In this document: positions 24,527 through 33,575 of the stretch, piece after piece | How positions within the stretch are numbered: the stretch's first letter is position 1 | How the letters are laid out: each line of letters starts with the position of its first letter | From: JANQPX01 sp050633905 | GTDB taxonomy: Bacteria > Pseudomonadota > Alphaproteobacteria > Geminicoccales > Geminicoccaceae | Reading direction: 5' to 3' | Assembly (NCBI GenBank): GCA_050633905.1 | Contig: JBOEHJ010000020.1 | Location: forward strand, 1-64,000 | Length of the DNA stretch: 64,000 nt | Made by a program: the position numbers and the translations under genes | The notes under the pieces: generated by a model | The model's input: the letters and a program-made list of their open reading frames with translations, nothing else | The model's database searches: none | Told to the model about the DNA's origin: nothing

Positions 24527-26661
24527 GAAGGTCGTGCCAGCTTCAGCCATTCTTCCTCACTCAAAATCGTGACACCGAGTTCCAATGCTTTCTTCGCCTT
24601 CGAGCCGGCATCCGCGCCGACCACGACATAATCCGTCTTCGCCGAGACCGAGCCCGCCACCTTAGCGCCCATCTGCTCGGCGGTCGCCTTGGCCTCCGCC
24701 CGGCTCATCTCTTCCAGCGAGCCGGTAAACACCATGGTCCTCCCCGCCAACGGCGAGGCGGAAACGTCCGCTACCGGTAACGGTTTCGCCTCGACCAATG
24801 AGGCTAGGTCGTCGAGCACATTCAGATTGTGCTGCTCACTGAAGAATTCAATCAGCGCCTCGGCAACCTTGGGGCCGACGCCATCGATGTTCTCCAGCTC
24901 AGCCCGCGCCTCTCCATTATCGCCAGATGCTGCCAACATCGCTGCGCGCCACCCATTAATGGTTCCGTAGTGGCGGGCAAGAAGGCGAGCATTGGTCTCG
25001 CCGATGAAGCGAATGCCAAGCGCGTTGATGAAACGGTCGAAACCGATAGTGCGGCGCCCGGCAACGGCCTTTTTCAAATTCTGGATCTTCTTTCCCCACT
25101 TGTCGGCGCTTTCTTCCTCCTTTTTCTTCTGCGTCTCTTTCTTCCAACCGGGGAGCTCTGCCAGCTTAGCCAGTTTCTCCTCATCCTCGACCAACCGAAA
25201 AATATCGCCAGGTCCTTTGATCAAGCCGGCGTCCAGCAGCTGCGGAACCTGTTTCTTGCCAATCCCTTCGATGTCGAACGCATCCCGGCCGACGAAATGG
25301 CGAAGGCGCTCGGTGAGTTGGGCGTCGCAGATCAATCCACCAGTGCAGCGCCTGACAGCCTCGCCTTCCGGCCGCACGGCAAGGCTGTGGCAGATGGGGC
25401 ATTCTTCCGGAAAAGCGAACGGTACGCTGTCGTCGGGTCGCTGGCCCAGATCGACATCGACGACTTGTGGGATCACATCGCCAGCCCGCTGGATGGTCAC
25501 GGTATCGCCGACACGGATGTCCTTGGTCTCAATATTATCCTGGTTATGCAAGGTGGCTCTTGCGACCATCACACCGCCGACATTGACGGGGACGAGATTG
25601 GCGACCGGCGTCAATGCGCCCGTCCGGCCCACTTGAATGGTGATCTTGTCGATTTTTGTGATCGCCTGTTCGGCGGCAAATTTGTGGGCGATCGCCCAGC
25701 GCGGAGCGCGCCCGACAAACCCAAGCCGACGCTGCAGATCGATGCGGTCAATCTTGAGCACGATCCCATCAATATCATACGGCAACGTATGACGTTGTTC
25801 AGAAACTTGCCTGTGATAGCTCGCAAGATCCACGACGGACTGACAACGCTTCGTAAGCTCGTTGACCTGAAATCCGTAGGTCTTCAATTGGTCCAAAAAA
25901 CCGAAGTAACTGCCCTCGATCGCGGGCTTGGCTTCGCCCCAGCTATAGGCGAAGAAGCGAAGGGCCCGGCTTGCTGTGATCGTTGAATCGAGTTGGCGAA
26001 GAGAGCCTGCCGCCGAATTTCGGGGGTTCGCAAAAACCTGCTCGCCAGCGGCGACGCGCCGTTTGTTCAGCTGCGTGAAGTCATTGCGCTCCATATAGAC
26101 CTCGCCACGCACCTCCAGCACCTGTGGTGGTGTCTCGGTGTTGAGGCGTTGCGGGATGTCCAGGATGGTGCGCAGGTTCGGTGTGATGTTCTCACCGACG
26201 CTGCCATCGCCGCGTGTCGCGCCTTCCACGAAAACGCCATCGATATAGCGAAGGGATGCCGAGAGCCCATCGATTTTGGGCTCGGCGACGAGATCGATCG
26301 GATCATCCTCATTCATGCTCAAAAAGCGGCGCACCCGCTTTAGGAACTCGACGACATCGTCGTCATTCATCGCATTGTCGAGGGAAAGCATGGGCGCTCG
26401 ATGGGTGACTTTTTCGAATTTGCCTAGAGGCGCCGCTCCCACTCGATGCGTCGGGCTGTCCTGTCGAACGAGATCCGGGAACGCCGTCTCGATCGTCAAA
26501 TTGCGCCGGCGAAGAGCATCGTAGTCGCCATCGGCAATCTCGGGCGTATCCTCTTGATGATAGAGGCGATCATGCCGGGCGATTTCCTTGGCAAGATAGG
26601 CCAGCTCCGCTGCCGCCTCTTGCGCAGTCATCTTGTCAACGCCGCGCTCCGCGACCGCCAT
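24523..26661 (-). CDS. ligA: NAD-dependent DNA ligase
   Basis: A 712-residue ligase that seals Okazaki fragments and repair nicks. Domains in order: Ia NAD-binding region (about 1-75), adenylation domain with the KxDG lysine in AEPKIDGLSAS, OB fold, Cys4 zinc finger (CPIC...CTGGLICDAQ), helix-hairpin-helix region and a C-terminal BRCT domain (LAGRTMVFTGSLEEMSR onward). A charged Lys/Glu-rich insert (KKETQKKKEEESADKWGKK) between zinc finger and HhH region is common in alphaproteobacterial LigA, as I recall. ATG at 26661 shares one base with the recN stop (TGATG), so it is preferred over the TTG one codon earlier. Confidence 0.97.
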   Translation of the reverse strand: MAVAERGVDKMTAQEAAAELAYLAKEIARHDRLYHQEDTPEIADGDYDALRRRNLTIETAFPDLVRQDSPTHRVGAAPLGKFEKVTHRAPMLSLDNAMNDDDVVEFLKRVRRFLSMNEDDPIDLVAEPKIDGLSASLRYIDGVFVEGATRGDGSVGENITPNLRTILDIPQRLNTETPPQVLEVRGEVYMERNDFTQLNKRRVAAGEQVFANPRNSAAGSLRQLDSTITASRALRFFAYSWGEAKPAIEGSYFGFLDQLKTYGFQVNELTKRCQSVVDLASYHRQVSEQRHTLPYDIDGIVLKIDRIDLQRRLGFVGRAPRWAIAHKFAAEQAITKIDKITIQVGRTGALTPVANLVPVNVGGVMVARATLHNQDNIETKDIRVGDTVTIQRAGDVIPQVVDVDLGQRPDDSVPFAFPEECPICHSLAVRPEGEAVRRCTGGLICDAQLTERLRHFVGRDAFDIEGIGKKQVPQLLDAGLIKGPGDIFRLVEDEEKLAKLAELPGWKKETQKKKEEESADKWGKKIQNLKKAVAGRRTIGFDRFINALGIRFIGETNARLLARHYGTINGWRAAMLAASGDNGEARAELENIDGVGPKVAEALIEFFSEQHNLNVLDDLASLVEAKPLPVADVSASPLAGRTMVFTGSLEEMSRAEAKATAEQMGAKVAGSVSAKTDYVVVGADAGSKAKKALELGVTILSEEEWLKLARPS

Positions 26662-28328
26662 CAAGCTGACTTCACAAGCAAACTATCCGCAGCGGCGCGC
26701 GCGGCATCGGTGATCTCGGCGCCGGCCAACATGCGCGCAATCTCCTCCCGTCGGTCCTGCGACGACAGCGTTGACACCTGAACCATCGCACGGCCGCGCA
26801 AGGCCGCTTTTTGGACGCGGAGATGTTGGTCGGCGCGAGCGGCGACTTGGGGAGCGTGAGTAACCACCAGTACCTGGGCGCAATCGCCCAAACGCTGCAG
26901 GCGATCGCCAATTGCATCCGCTGTTGCGCCGCCAACACCACTGTCCACCTCATCGAAGATCAGGGACGGCAGTGCTTCCGTCATGGCAAGCGCCACCTTG
27001 AGCGCCAGCATCAGCCTCGCCAACTCACCACCAGAGGCGATCTTGCCGAGGGGGCCGAGTTTCTGACCGGGATTGGTCGCCACCTCGAACGCCACACGCT
27101 CAGCACCGTTCTCCGAAAGCTCCGCCTCGTCGCGCGCTACCAGGCGAATGTTGAACCGGGCCTTATCCAGCTTGAGTGGCGGCAGTTCCTTCATCACCGC
27201 CTTGGTCAAGGCATCCGCTGCCTTGGACCGCCCAGCGGTCAGCTTCGCCGCCAGCGTCGAGAAATTCTCCCGCGCCGCAAGCGCTGCTGCCTTGGCGGTG
27301 GCGACATGCTCGTCACTGGCATCGATCCGGGCGAGCTTTCCTGCGATTTGCTCGCGAAAGGCCGGTAGATCGTCCACCTGAAGTTTATGTTTACGCGCAG
27401 CGGCGCGAAGCGCAAACAGGCGCTCTTCGATCTCTTCGAGGCTCTCATCACCGGCGGCCAATTCATGGCCCGCTTGTTGCAACACCGAAGTCGCCTCGTC
27501 CATTTCCACGCGCAGGCGATCGAGGGCGGCAGCCGCCGGTTCGAGAACATCGCCCGCCGTTTCGATCATACGCTCGATGCCACGCTGCGCCTTGCTGAGG
27601 CGCCCCTCCAATGCATTATCACCGACAAGCGCCGACATCGCATCATCGACAGCTTCGATCAGCTTTTCACGGTTCATCAGACGCGAGCGCGCCTCAGCCA
27701 GACGATCTTCCTCGCCAGTCTCAGCTCCCAGCTCATCCAGCTCACCGAGAATGTGACGCCAATAATCGACATCGGTTGCCGCCTTAGCGACCTCCTCCTC
27801 GATTGCCTGCAAGGCGCGTTCCGCCTCGGACCAATCGGCAAAAGCACCCTTCACCTTCGAGCAAAGCGGCCCGAGTTTACCATAAGCATCCACCAGCGCT
27901 CGTTGAGTAGAGGGATCCAACAGCCCCTGTTGGTCATGCTGACCATGGACTTCGACCAGCATCGTGCCGAGGCGCTTCAGCAAGGCAGTACCAACCGGCT
28001 GGTCGTTGATGAAGGCACGCGATCGGCCGTCCTGTCCTAGGGTACGACGCAACAACAGCAAATCGTCGCAATCGATCCCATGATCGTCGAGAAGGTTTTT
28101 CACGCGATCGGCTTTGGCCAATAGAAACGCAGCACTGACCGTGCCCTGCTTGGCCCCTTCGCGCACCAGACCGCGATCGGCGCGTCCGCCCAAGACAAGG
28201 CCCAGGCTATCCAGAAGAATTGACTTGCCGGCACCAGTCTCGCCGGTCAGAACGCAAAGGCCGTCCTCAAGCTCCAGATCGAGGTGCTCAATCAGAACGA
28301 TATCGCGAATAGACAGGCTGGTCAGCAC
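26661..28328 (-). CDS. recN: DNA repair protein RecN (SMC-like ATPase)
   Basis: A 555-residue RecN. The N-terminal Walker A is GETGAGKS (residues 29-36). The middle is long coiled coil rich in Glu/Ala/Arg. The C-terminal half has the ABC signature (LASGGELARLMLALK-type), Walker B LIFDEVDSGVGG and a final ATTH-like VTHAPQVAARAD. RecN acts in double-strand break repair with RecA. A GTG start with upstream GGAGGAG fits. It is embedded between bamD and ligA, the conserved alphaproteobacterial arrangement, and has no LexA-type box directly upstream. Confidence 0.96.
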   Translation of the reverse strand: MLTSLSIRDIVLIEHLDLELEDGLCVLTGETGAGKSILLDSLGLVLGGRADRGLVREGAKQGTVSAAFLLAKADRVKNLLDDHGIDCDDLLLLRRTLGQDGRSRAFINDQPVGTALLKRLGTMLVEVHGQHDQQGLLDPSTQRALVDAYGKLGPLCSKVKGAFADWSEAERALQAIEEEVAKAATDVDYWRHILGELDELGAETGEEDRLAEARSRLMNREKLIEAVDDAMSALVGDNALEGRLSKAQRGIERMIETAGDVLEPAAAALDRLRVEMDEATSVLQQAGHELAAGDESLEEIEERLFALRAAARKHKLQVDDLPAFREQIAGKLARIDASDEHVATAKAAALAARENFSTLAAKLTAGRSKAADALTKAVMKELPPLKLDKARFNIRLVARDEAELSENGAERVAFEVATNPGQKLGPLGKIASGGELARLMLALKVALAMTEALPSLIFDEVDSGVGGATADAIGDRLQRLGDCAQVLVVTHAPQVAARADQHLRVQKAALRGRAMVQVSTLSSQDRREEIARMLAGAEITDAARAAADSLLVKSA

Positions 28329-28346
28329 AGGCTGCCATCTCCTCCC

Positions 28347-29231
28347 TCAGCTCGGACCGGATTGGGCATCCAGAGGGGGATCGACGAGCGTGTCAACGTC
28401 GGCATCAGTGCCCTCAATTGCCGCCTTGCCATTCTTAAGGGCTGCCGACCCGGTCTCAGGTTTCGGCAAGCCATTGTCCTCGGCTAGCAAGGCGTAGCTG
28501 TCCTGATACCAGCTGCTGCTCGGATAGTTATGACCAAGGACAGCGGCTGATTTGATCGCCTCCTCGCGAACACCAAGGGACAGATAGGTTTCGGTCAGAC
28601 GATGCAACGCTTCTTCGATCTGGGTCGTCGTCTGGTATCGATCGACGACGTTTCGAAATCGATTGGCGGCGGCGACATATTTACCTTTTTGCTGATAGTA
28701 GCGACCGATTTCCATTTCCTTGCCAGCGAGATGATCTTGTGCGAGTTCCGCTTTCAACTTGGCATCGCGGGCGTAGCTGCTGTCCGGAAATCGCCTGATC
28801 AGCTCATCAAAGGCATTATAGGCCAGCTCCGTCATCTTCTGATCGCGGCCGATATCGGAGATCTGATCGTAATAGGACATGGCGCTCAGATAATAAGCGT
28901 AAGGCACGTCTTTATGACCGGGATGCAGGTCGATGAAGCGCCTCGCCGCGTCAACCGCCAGATCATATTCTTCCGCTTCGAAAAAGGCATAGGCTGCCAT
29001 AACCTGGCCACGCGTCGCCCATTGCGAATAGGGATGCTGACGCTCGACCTCCTGGAAGGCCTCGGCCGCGGTCTTATTGTTGCCGTTCTTCAGCTGATCC
29101 AGCGCAACATTGTAAAGATCGTTGACCGGCCGTTCAACATAGGCCTCTTCTTCACTTGCCGTACATCCGCTCAGTGCGAGCGCCAAGGCCATGGCAAAAG
29201 CTCGTCCGAGACCACCACGATTTACTGTCAA
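28347..29231 (-). CDS. bamD: Outer membrane protein assembly factor BamD (ComL)
   Basis: A 294-residue lipoprotein of the BAM complex that inserts beta-barrel proteins into the outer membrane. The signal peptide ends in a lipobox, LSGC, with Cys23 as lipidation site. Five TPR-like repeats follow (DLYNVALDQLKNGNNKTAAEAF is the first helix pair region; ERQHPYSQWATRGQ is a strong BamD signature). The C-terminus is an acidic, low-complexity tail. The start is TTG at 29231 with GGGAG seven bases upstream; the later ATG would leave too short a signal peptide. It sits 18 bases upstream of recN on the same strand. Confidence 0.95.
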   Translation of the reverse strand: MTVNRGGLGRAFAMALALALSGCTASEEEAYVERPVNDLYNVALDQLKNGNNKTAAEAFQEVERQHPYSQWATRGQVMAAYAFFEAEEYDLAVDAARRFIDLHPGHKDVPYAYYLSAMSYYDQISDIGRDQKMTELAYNAFDELIRRFPDSSYARDAKLKAELAQDHLAGKEMEIGRYYQQKGKYVAAANRFRNVVDRYQTTTQIEEALHRLTETYLSLGVREEAIKSAAVLGHNYPSSSWYQDSYALLAEDNGLPKPETGSAALKNGKAAIEGTDADVDTLVDPPLDAQSGPS

Positions 29232-29414
29232 TCATCCGCTCCCATTGGACCGGTGCAAACATCGAAACAGTCGGGCTGACTGTCAAGCCAATCCGTACAT
29301 CGAGTGCTCAAGATTTAAAAGAAATAGCAAAAACGGTGGTCCGGAGACGCTACCATCGCCAGATTGTTACCGGACCGGGCAGCTTAGCTCCAAACTTGGA
29401 ACGCCGTGAACGCC

Positions 29415-30392
29415 TCAGGCACCGGCCGCCTTGCGGATCGGTTCAGCCTCATGTTCCTCAGCGAAGGGATCGTCAACCACACGCCATGCCGTTGGATCGG
29501 CGAACAAAGCACGCAACAACTTATTGTGCATGGCATGACCAGCGCAGCTCCCCTTAAAGCGGCCGATGATCGGACCACCCGCCAAGAAGAGATCGCCGAT
29601 GCAATCCAGCACCTTATGACGCACGAACTCATCCTCGAAACGCAGGCCTTCCTCGTTCAAGACCTTATCATGGCTCACAACAACAGCGTTCTTCAGTGAA
29701 CCGCCAAGCGCCAAACCCCGCGCCCAGAGCTCCTCCACTCGCTCGGCAAAACCGAATGTGCGCGCACCTGCGACATCGCTCCTGAACCCCTCCGGGGTCA
29801 GATCGAAGATCATTGACTGGTTCTTGATGACGGGATGGTCGAATTCGATGCTGCAATCGATCGAGAACCCGTCATCGGGATCATCGGTCAAAATGGGCGC
29901 AAGCGTGGCACTCTTGCCAAGTGCTGTGACGGTGATCGGCTTTAAGATTTCGATCCACTGCCTTGGCGCGTCCTGCTTAACGATGCCAGCACATTCGATC
30001 AAAAAGATGAAAGGCTTCGAGCTGCCGTCCATTATCGGCACTTCAGGACCGTCCAACTCGATCGTCGCGTTGTCGATCTCAAGAGCGGCCAGTGCCGCCA
30101 TCAAATGTTCGATGGTGCTGACGCGACAATCGCTGTCCTTGCCGATCGCCGTGCACATGGTGGTGTCGCAGACCTGATCGTAACGTGCCTGAATAGGCGT
30201 CTGATCTATCTGGTCTTTGCGAATGAAGCGAATGCCGGCTCCAGCCTCGGCTGGGTGCAGGGACAGCGCAACCTTGGCGCCAGAATGTAGTCCTGTGCCC
30301 ACGCAGCCGATCGAGCTGCGCAACGTCTGCTGCATCTGGCTACGCCGCTGCACAGACGAGGACTGCTTTCCCTGTTCCAAGATGGCTGACAC
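29415..30392 (-). CDS. lpxC: UDP-3-O-acyl-N-acetylglucosamine deacetylase LpxC
   Basis: The committed, zinc-dependent step of lipid A synthesis in the cytoplasm. The TGLHSG motif near the N-terminus, STIEHLMAAL (zinc His) and HKVLDCIGDLFLAGG (second zinc His and Asp) are all present, and the C-terminal catalytic His lies in GSCAGHAMHNKL. GTG at 30392 is chosen because AGGAG sits seven bases upstream; that gives 325 residues. A later ATG at 30335 would give a length closer to E. coli LpxC. It follows ftsZ after a 300-base spacer, as in many alphaproteobacteria. Confidence 0.96.
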   Translation of the reverse strand: MSAILEQGKQSSSVQRRSQMQQTLRSSIGCVGTGLHSGAKVALSLHPAEAGAGIRFIRKDQIDQTPIQARYDQVCDTTMCTAIGKDSDCRVSTIEHLMAALAALEIDNATIELDGPEVPIMDGSSKPFIFLIECAGIVKQDAPRQWIEILKPITVTALGKSATLAPILTDDPDDGFSIDCSIEFDHPVIKNQSMIFDLTPEGFRSDVAGARTFGFAERVEELWARGLALGGSLKNAVVVSHDKVLNEEGLRFEDEFVRHKVLDCIGDLFLAGGPIIGRFKGSCAGHAMHNKLLRALFADPTAWRVVDDPFAEEHEAEPIRKAAGA

Positions 30393-30407
30393 GACTATCT
30401 CCTGCAA

Positions 30408-30707
30408 TTGCCTCCGCGAAAATCAAAAGGGACGCGGATCGATCAAGAGAGACGAAAACTGTCTCCAGGCGGACATGTAGCAAGCCACCCTACAGGTCAC
30501 AAATCACAGTTGGTGTCAGTTTGTTACAGCAACAGCCGTTCAGATCCGAACTGTTATTCCAGGTTCGCCCAAAGCCAAAAGGGCGGTGCCTGGCCAAGTC
30601 AAGGCCACCGACCTCCCCACCATGCCACCACTGAAGCAGAAGTGGCTGCTTCAGATGGCTGCATGGCAAGGAAGGCCGTTATCGCGATGGCTTCGTCGAC
30701 GAACGCT
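30408..30707 (-). other. Spacer between ftsZ and lpxC with a perfect hairpin
   Basis: No gene is visible. A perfect nine-pair inverted repeat, CTGAAGCAG, six-base loop, CTGCTTCAG, lies at 30631-30654 about 55 bases after the ftsZ stop (minus strand). No T-run follows, so it is either a Rho-dependent or processing signal or a 3' stabiliser for the ftsZ message. The rest should hold the lpxC promoter. Confidence 0.55.
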
Positions 30708-32201
30708 CTAACGACGGAGGAAGGTCGGAATGTCGTAGATGTCGTCTCCTTGGGTCGCCGCTGCTGGCTTGCGTTCCGGTTCAGCACCAGCCATGGCCGG
30801 TTCGGGCTGCGGTTCAACATGCTCCTGGCGCTGCCGGGCGAAGCTTTGGGTCACGCGCTCAAACAGGCTGGGTGGTCTCGCGAGATCACGCTGAGGCGCT
30901 CTGGTCTGAGACCAATCACTGTCGTCACCCGGTGTAACGGCGCTTGGTGCCGGGCTTCGCTGAGGACTGAAGCCTGTTGATGGCCGTCTCCCCGATGCGA
31001 TGAACTCTCCCGAAGCCTGCGCTTGAGGCCGGTTGAGGCCGGGTGTGCTGCGCGTCATGCCCGCTGCATGGGACATCGAGGGCTGTTGCTGCACGTTGCC
31101 AGCATGATCCGGCGAAAAGCCGCCATCAGGCGATGCGGCCTTGATCTCAGGGGATGTCGCACGGGCAACGTTCGGATCGGCGCTCGGTGCAGGCTGTCCC
31201 TGTGGCCTGAGCCTGAAAGTCGGGGCTGCCGTCTGCTGCTGCGGCTGAGGTTGAACAGCCTCTTGGCTTGCAGCATAAGCCGGCTGGTCGCCAGCATCGA
31301 TACCGGTTGCGACAACCGAGACCCGCATCTGACCTTCCATGCTCTCATCCATGGTCGAGCCGACGATGATGTTCGCCTCGGGATCGACTTCCTCGCGCAC
31401 GCGATTGGCGGCTTCGTCGACCTCGAACAACGTCATGTCCATGCCGCCGGTGATGTTGATAAGCACGCCACGCGCACCNNNNNNNNNNNNNNNNNNNNNN
31501 NNNNNNNNNNNNNNNNNNNNNNNNNNNNNNNNNNNNNNNNNNNNNNNNNNNNNNNNNNCAAAGTCGAGATTGATCAGGCCGGGCATGACCATGAGATCAG
31601 TGACCCCACGTACACCCATATGAAGCACGTTGTCGGCGAGCTTAAACGCATCCGCAAAGGTGGTGCGCTCATTGGCAAGCCTGAACAAATTCTGGTTCGG
31701 GATCACCAACAGCGTATCGACATATTGCTGCAGCTCGGCAAGGCCGCCTTCGGCGACCCGCATGCGGTGGGTGCCTTCGAAATGGAATGGCTTGGTCACC
31801 ACGCCAACGGTCAGGATACCCTGCTCGCGCACCGCGCGGGCAATCACAGGCGCAGCACCCGTTCCAGTGCCCCCCCCCATGCCAGCGGTGATGAACACCA
31901 TATGGCTGCCATTTAGCTGATCGAGCAGCTCCTCGATCGCCTCTTCGGCTGAGGCACGGCCAATCTCTGGCCTGGCTCCGGCGCCGAGGCCCTGGGTGAT
32001 GGTGTTGCCGAGCTGAATCCGTCGCTCGGTCAGGCTTTGATGCAAGGACTGCGCATCGGTGTTGCAAGCGACGAACTCGACTCCCTCGAGATGAGAGGTG
32101 ATCATGTTGTTCACCGCATTGGTTCCGGCGCCGCCAACCCCGACCACGGTAATCCGCGGCCTGAGTTCATGCGTGACCGGCATGCTCAGGTTGATTGTCA
32201 T
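30708..32201 (-). CDS. ftsZ: Cell division protein FtsZ (interrupted by an assembly gap)
   Basis: Tubulin-like GTPase that forms the division ring. The N-terminal ITVVGVGGAGTNAVNNM, the tubulin signature GGGTGTGAAPVIA and the C-terminal conserved peptide DIYDIPTFLRR, which binds FtsA and other partners, are all clear. A long Gln/Pro/Ala-rich linker (about residues 310-480) is typical of alphaproteobacteria. ATG at 32201 is chosen because AGGAAGG lies just upstream; the frame is open 13 codons earlier. Eighty N (31479-31558) interrupt the T7-loop/H8 region. The frame is kept across them, but the gap is shorter than conserved FtsZ requires. Confidence 0.97.
   Translation of the reverse strand: MTINLSMPVTHELRPRITVVGVGGAGTNAVNNMITSHLEGVEFVACNTDAQSLHQSLTERRIQLGNTITQGLGAGARPEIGRASAEEAIEELLDQLNGSHMVFITAGMGGGTGTGAAPVIARAVREQGILTVGVVTKPFHFEGTHRMRVAEGGLAELQQYVDTLLVIPNQNLFRLANERTTFADAFKLADNVLHMGVRGVTDLMVMPGLINLDFXXXXXXXXXXXXXXXXXXXXXXXXXXXGARGVLINITGGMDMTLFEVDEAANRVREEVDPEANIIVGSTMDESMEGQMRVSVVATGIDAGDQPAYAASQEAVQPQPQQQTAAPTFRLRPQGQPAPSADPNVARATSPEIKAASPDGGFSPDHAGNVQQQPSMSHAAGMTRSTPGLNRPQAQASGEFIASGRRPSTGFSPQRSPAPSAVTPGDDSDWSQTRAPQRDLARPPSLFERVTQSFARQRQEHVEPQPEPAMAGAEPERKPAAATQGDDIYDIPTFLRR
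31479..31558. other. Assembly gap (80 N) inside ftsZ
   Basis: Eighty unknown bases. With the flanking G they make exactly 27 codons between LDF and GARGVL. In E. coli FtsZ and relatives these anchors are about 45 residues apart in a region with almost no length variation (from memory), so roughly 54 bases appear to be missing in addition to the N. Confidence 0.99.
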
Positions 32202-32291
32202 AACCTTCCTAACTCCTCCTCCGTTATGGCTCCTTCCCAAGAGCCCCTTCCTCCGAGCACTGACCGTTTTCGGCTCTCGCTCAAAGTTCGT

Positions 32292-33575
32292 CTAAAAGTT
32301 CTCCTTCAACCACTGGCCAATCCTGGCCAGCTTTGCCGTTAGCGGTGGTGTTGGCCTAGGTGATCGATAGGTCAAGCCACCATCATCCCTTCCTGTCCAA
32401 AGCAGCAAACCGGCTGCCGTGGTCGCGGCGGAAAGGTCGTCAAACTGTGTTCTTCCATGGATCGGTCGCGCTCTTCCCAGGCGCGCCGGCATGTCGAACA
32501 CTTCTTCAGCCAGCTCGATTGTTCCTTCAAGCTGACTACCCCCTCCGGTCAACACCAAGCGTCGTCCGGCGAGGGGAGGCATGCGATCGCCAAGCTGCTC
32601 TCGCACGATATGAAAAATTTCTTCCACTCTGGGTCTGATGATCTCCGTTAACTTTGCCCGGGTCACGATCTGTGAGGGCGGCGCTGACGGATCGCCAATA
32701 CCCGGCACTTCGATCCGTTCATGACTGTCACCAGCATGTTCGAGCGCGCTACCGTAAAGCGTCTTGAGACGCTCTGCCTGATCACGCCCGATTGAAAGAC
32801 CGAAGGCAAGGTCTTGAGTGACATGATGCGCGCCCAGCGGCAAGCTCAAAATTTCTTGAAGTTTGCCACCGCTGAAACGTGCAGCCCCCGTCACACCACC
32901 GCCGAGGTCCAAAACGAGCGCGCCGAGCGCTCTTTCTTCCTCAGAAAGTGAGGCAATGCCTGCCGCGTAGCCATTGGCGACAACGCCTGTCACCTCCAGA
33001 TGGCAACGCTCGACGGCTGCGACCAAATTGTGCAGGGGCGCAGCCGACACCTTGACCAGATGGGTCTCGACCGCGAGGCGTCTGCCGATCATGCCACGCG
33101 GATCTTTGAGCGGCTGCCCGCCATCCAGGGTCATTTCGACCGGAAGGGCATGCAGGCATTCCTGCTCGGTTTCTCGCGCACGACTTTCGGCCTCGCTCAA
33201 AGCGCGCGACAGATCGCTCGCGGTCACCGCGCGCCCGCCGAGATCGATGTCAACGATGGTGCGTTTGGACGAAGGGCGTCCGGCCGTGACACCCAGCACG
33301 ACGTCGCGAAGAGTTTCTCCGGCCTGCTGTTCCGCCTCATGGACCACGGCCAGGATCGAGGCCTCGACCGCCTCGACATCGACGATCTCGCCGGCCTTCA
33401 ATCCCTCGGCCAATTGATAGCTGGCACCCAGCAACTCAAGCTCGACGCCCGGGCGGTTGCGACCGATCAGGCAGCACATCTTGGTGCTGCCAATATCGAG
33501 GACACCGACGGTGTCCTGCCTGGCGAATGACCGCTCGTCGTTGCCTTTGAGGGTGATGACGCCGGTGTCGCTCAT
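32292..33575 (-). CDS. ftsA: Cell division protein FtsA
   Basis: A 427-residue actin-like protein that anchors FtsZ to the membrane. VGVLDIGSTKMCCLIG is the phosphate-1 loop and LVLDLGGGVTGAA is phosphate-2. The 1C domain is present in the expected place (about residues 100-180). The extreme C-terminus, ARIGQWLKENF, is the amphipathic membrane-targeting helix. The start overlaps the ftsQ stop (ATGA). A 90-base spacer before ftsZ could hold an extra ftsZ promoter, as known in other bacteria. Confidence 0.97.
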   Translation of the reverse strand: MSDTGVITLKGNDERSFARQDTVGVLDIGSTKMCCLIGRNRPGVELELLGASYQLAEGLKAGEIVDVEAVEASILAVVHEAEQQAGETLRDVVLGVTAGRPSSKRTIVDIDLGGRAVTASDLSRALSEAESRARETEQECLHALPVEMTLDGGQPLKDPRGMIGRRLAVETHLVKVSAAPLHNLVAAVERCHLEVTGVVANGYAAGIASLSEEERALGALVLDLGGGVTGAARFSGGKLQEILSLPLGAHHVTQDLAFGLSIGRDQAERLKTLYGSALEHAGDSHERIEVPGIGDPSAPPSQIVTRAKLTEIIRPRVEEIFHIVREQLGDRMPPLAGRRLVLTGGGSQLEGTIELAEEVFDMPARLGRARPIHGRTQFDDLSAATTAAGLLLWTGRDDGGLTYRSPRPTPPLTAKLARIGQWLKENF

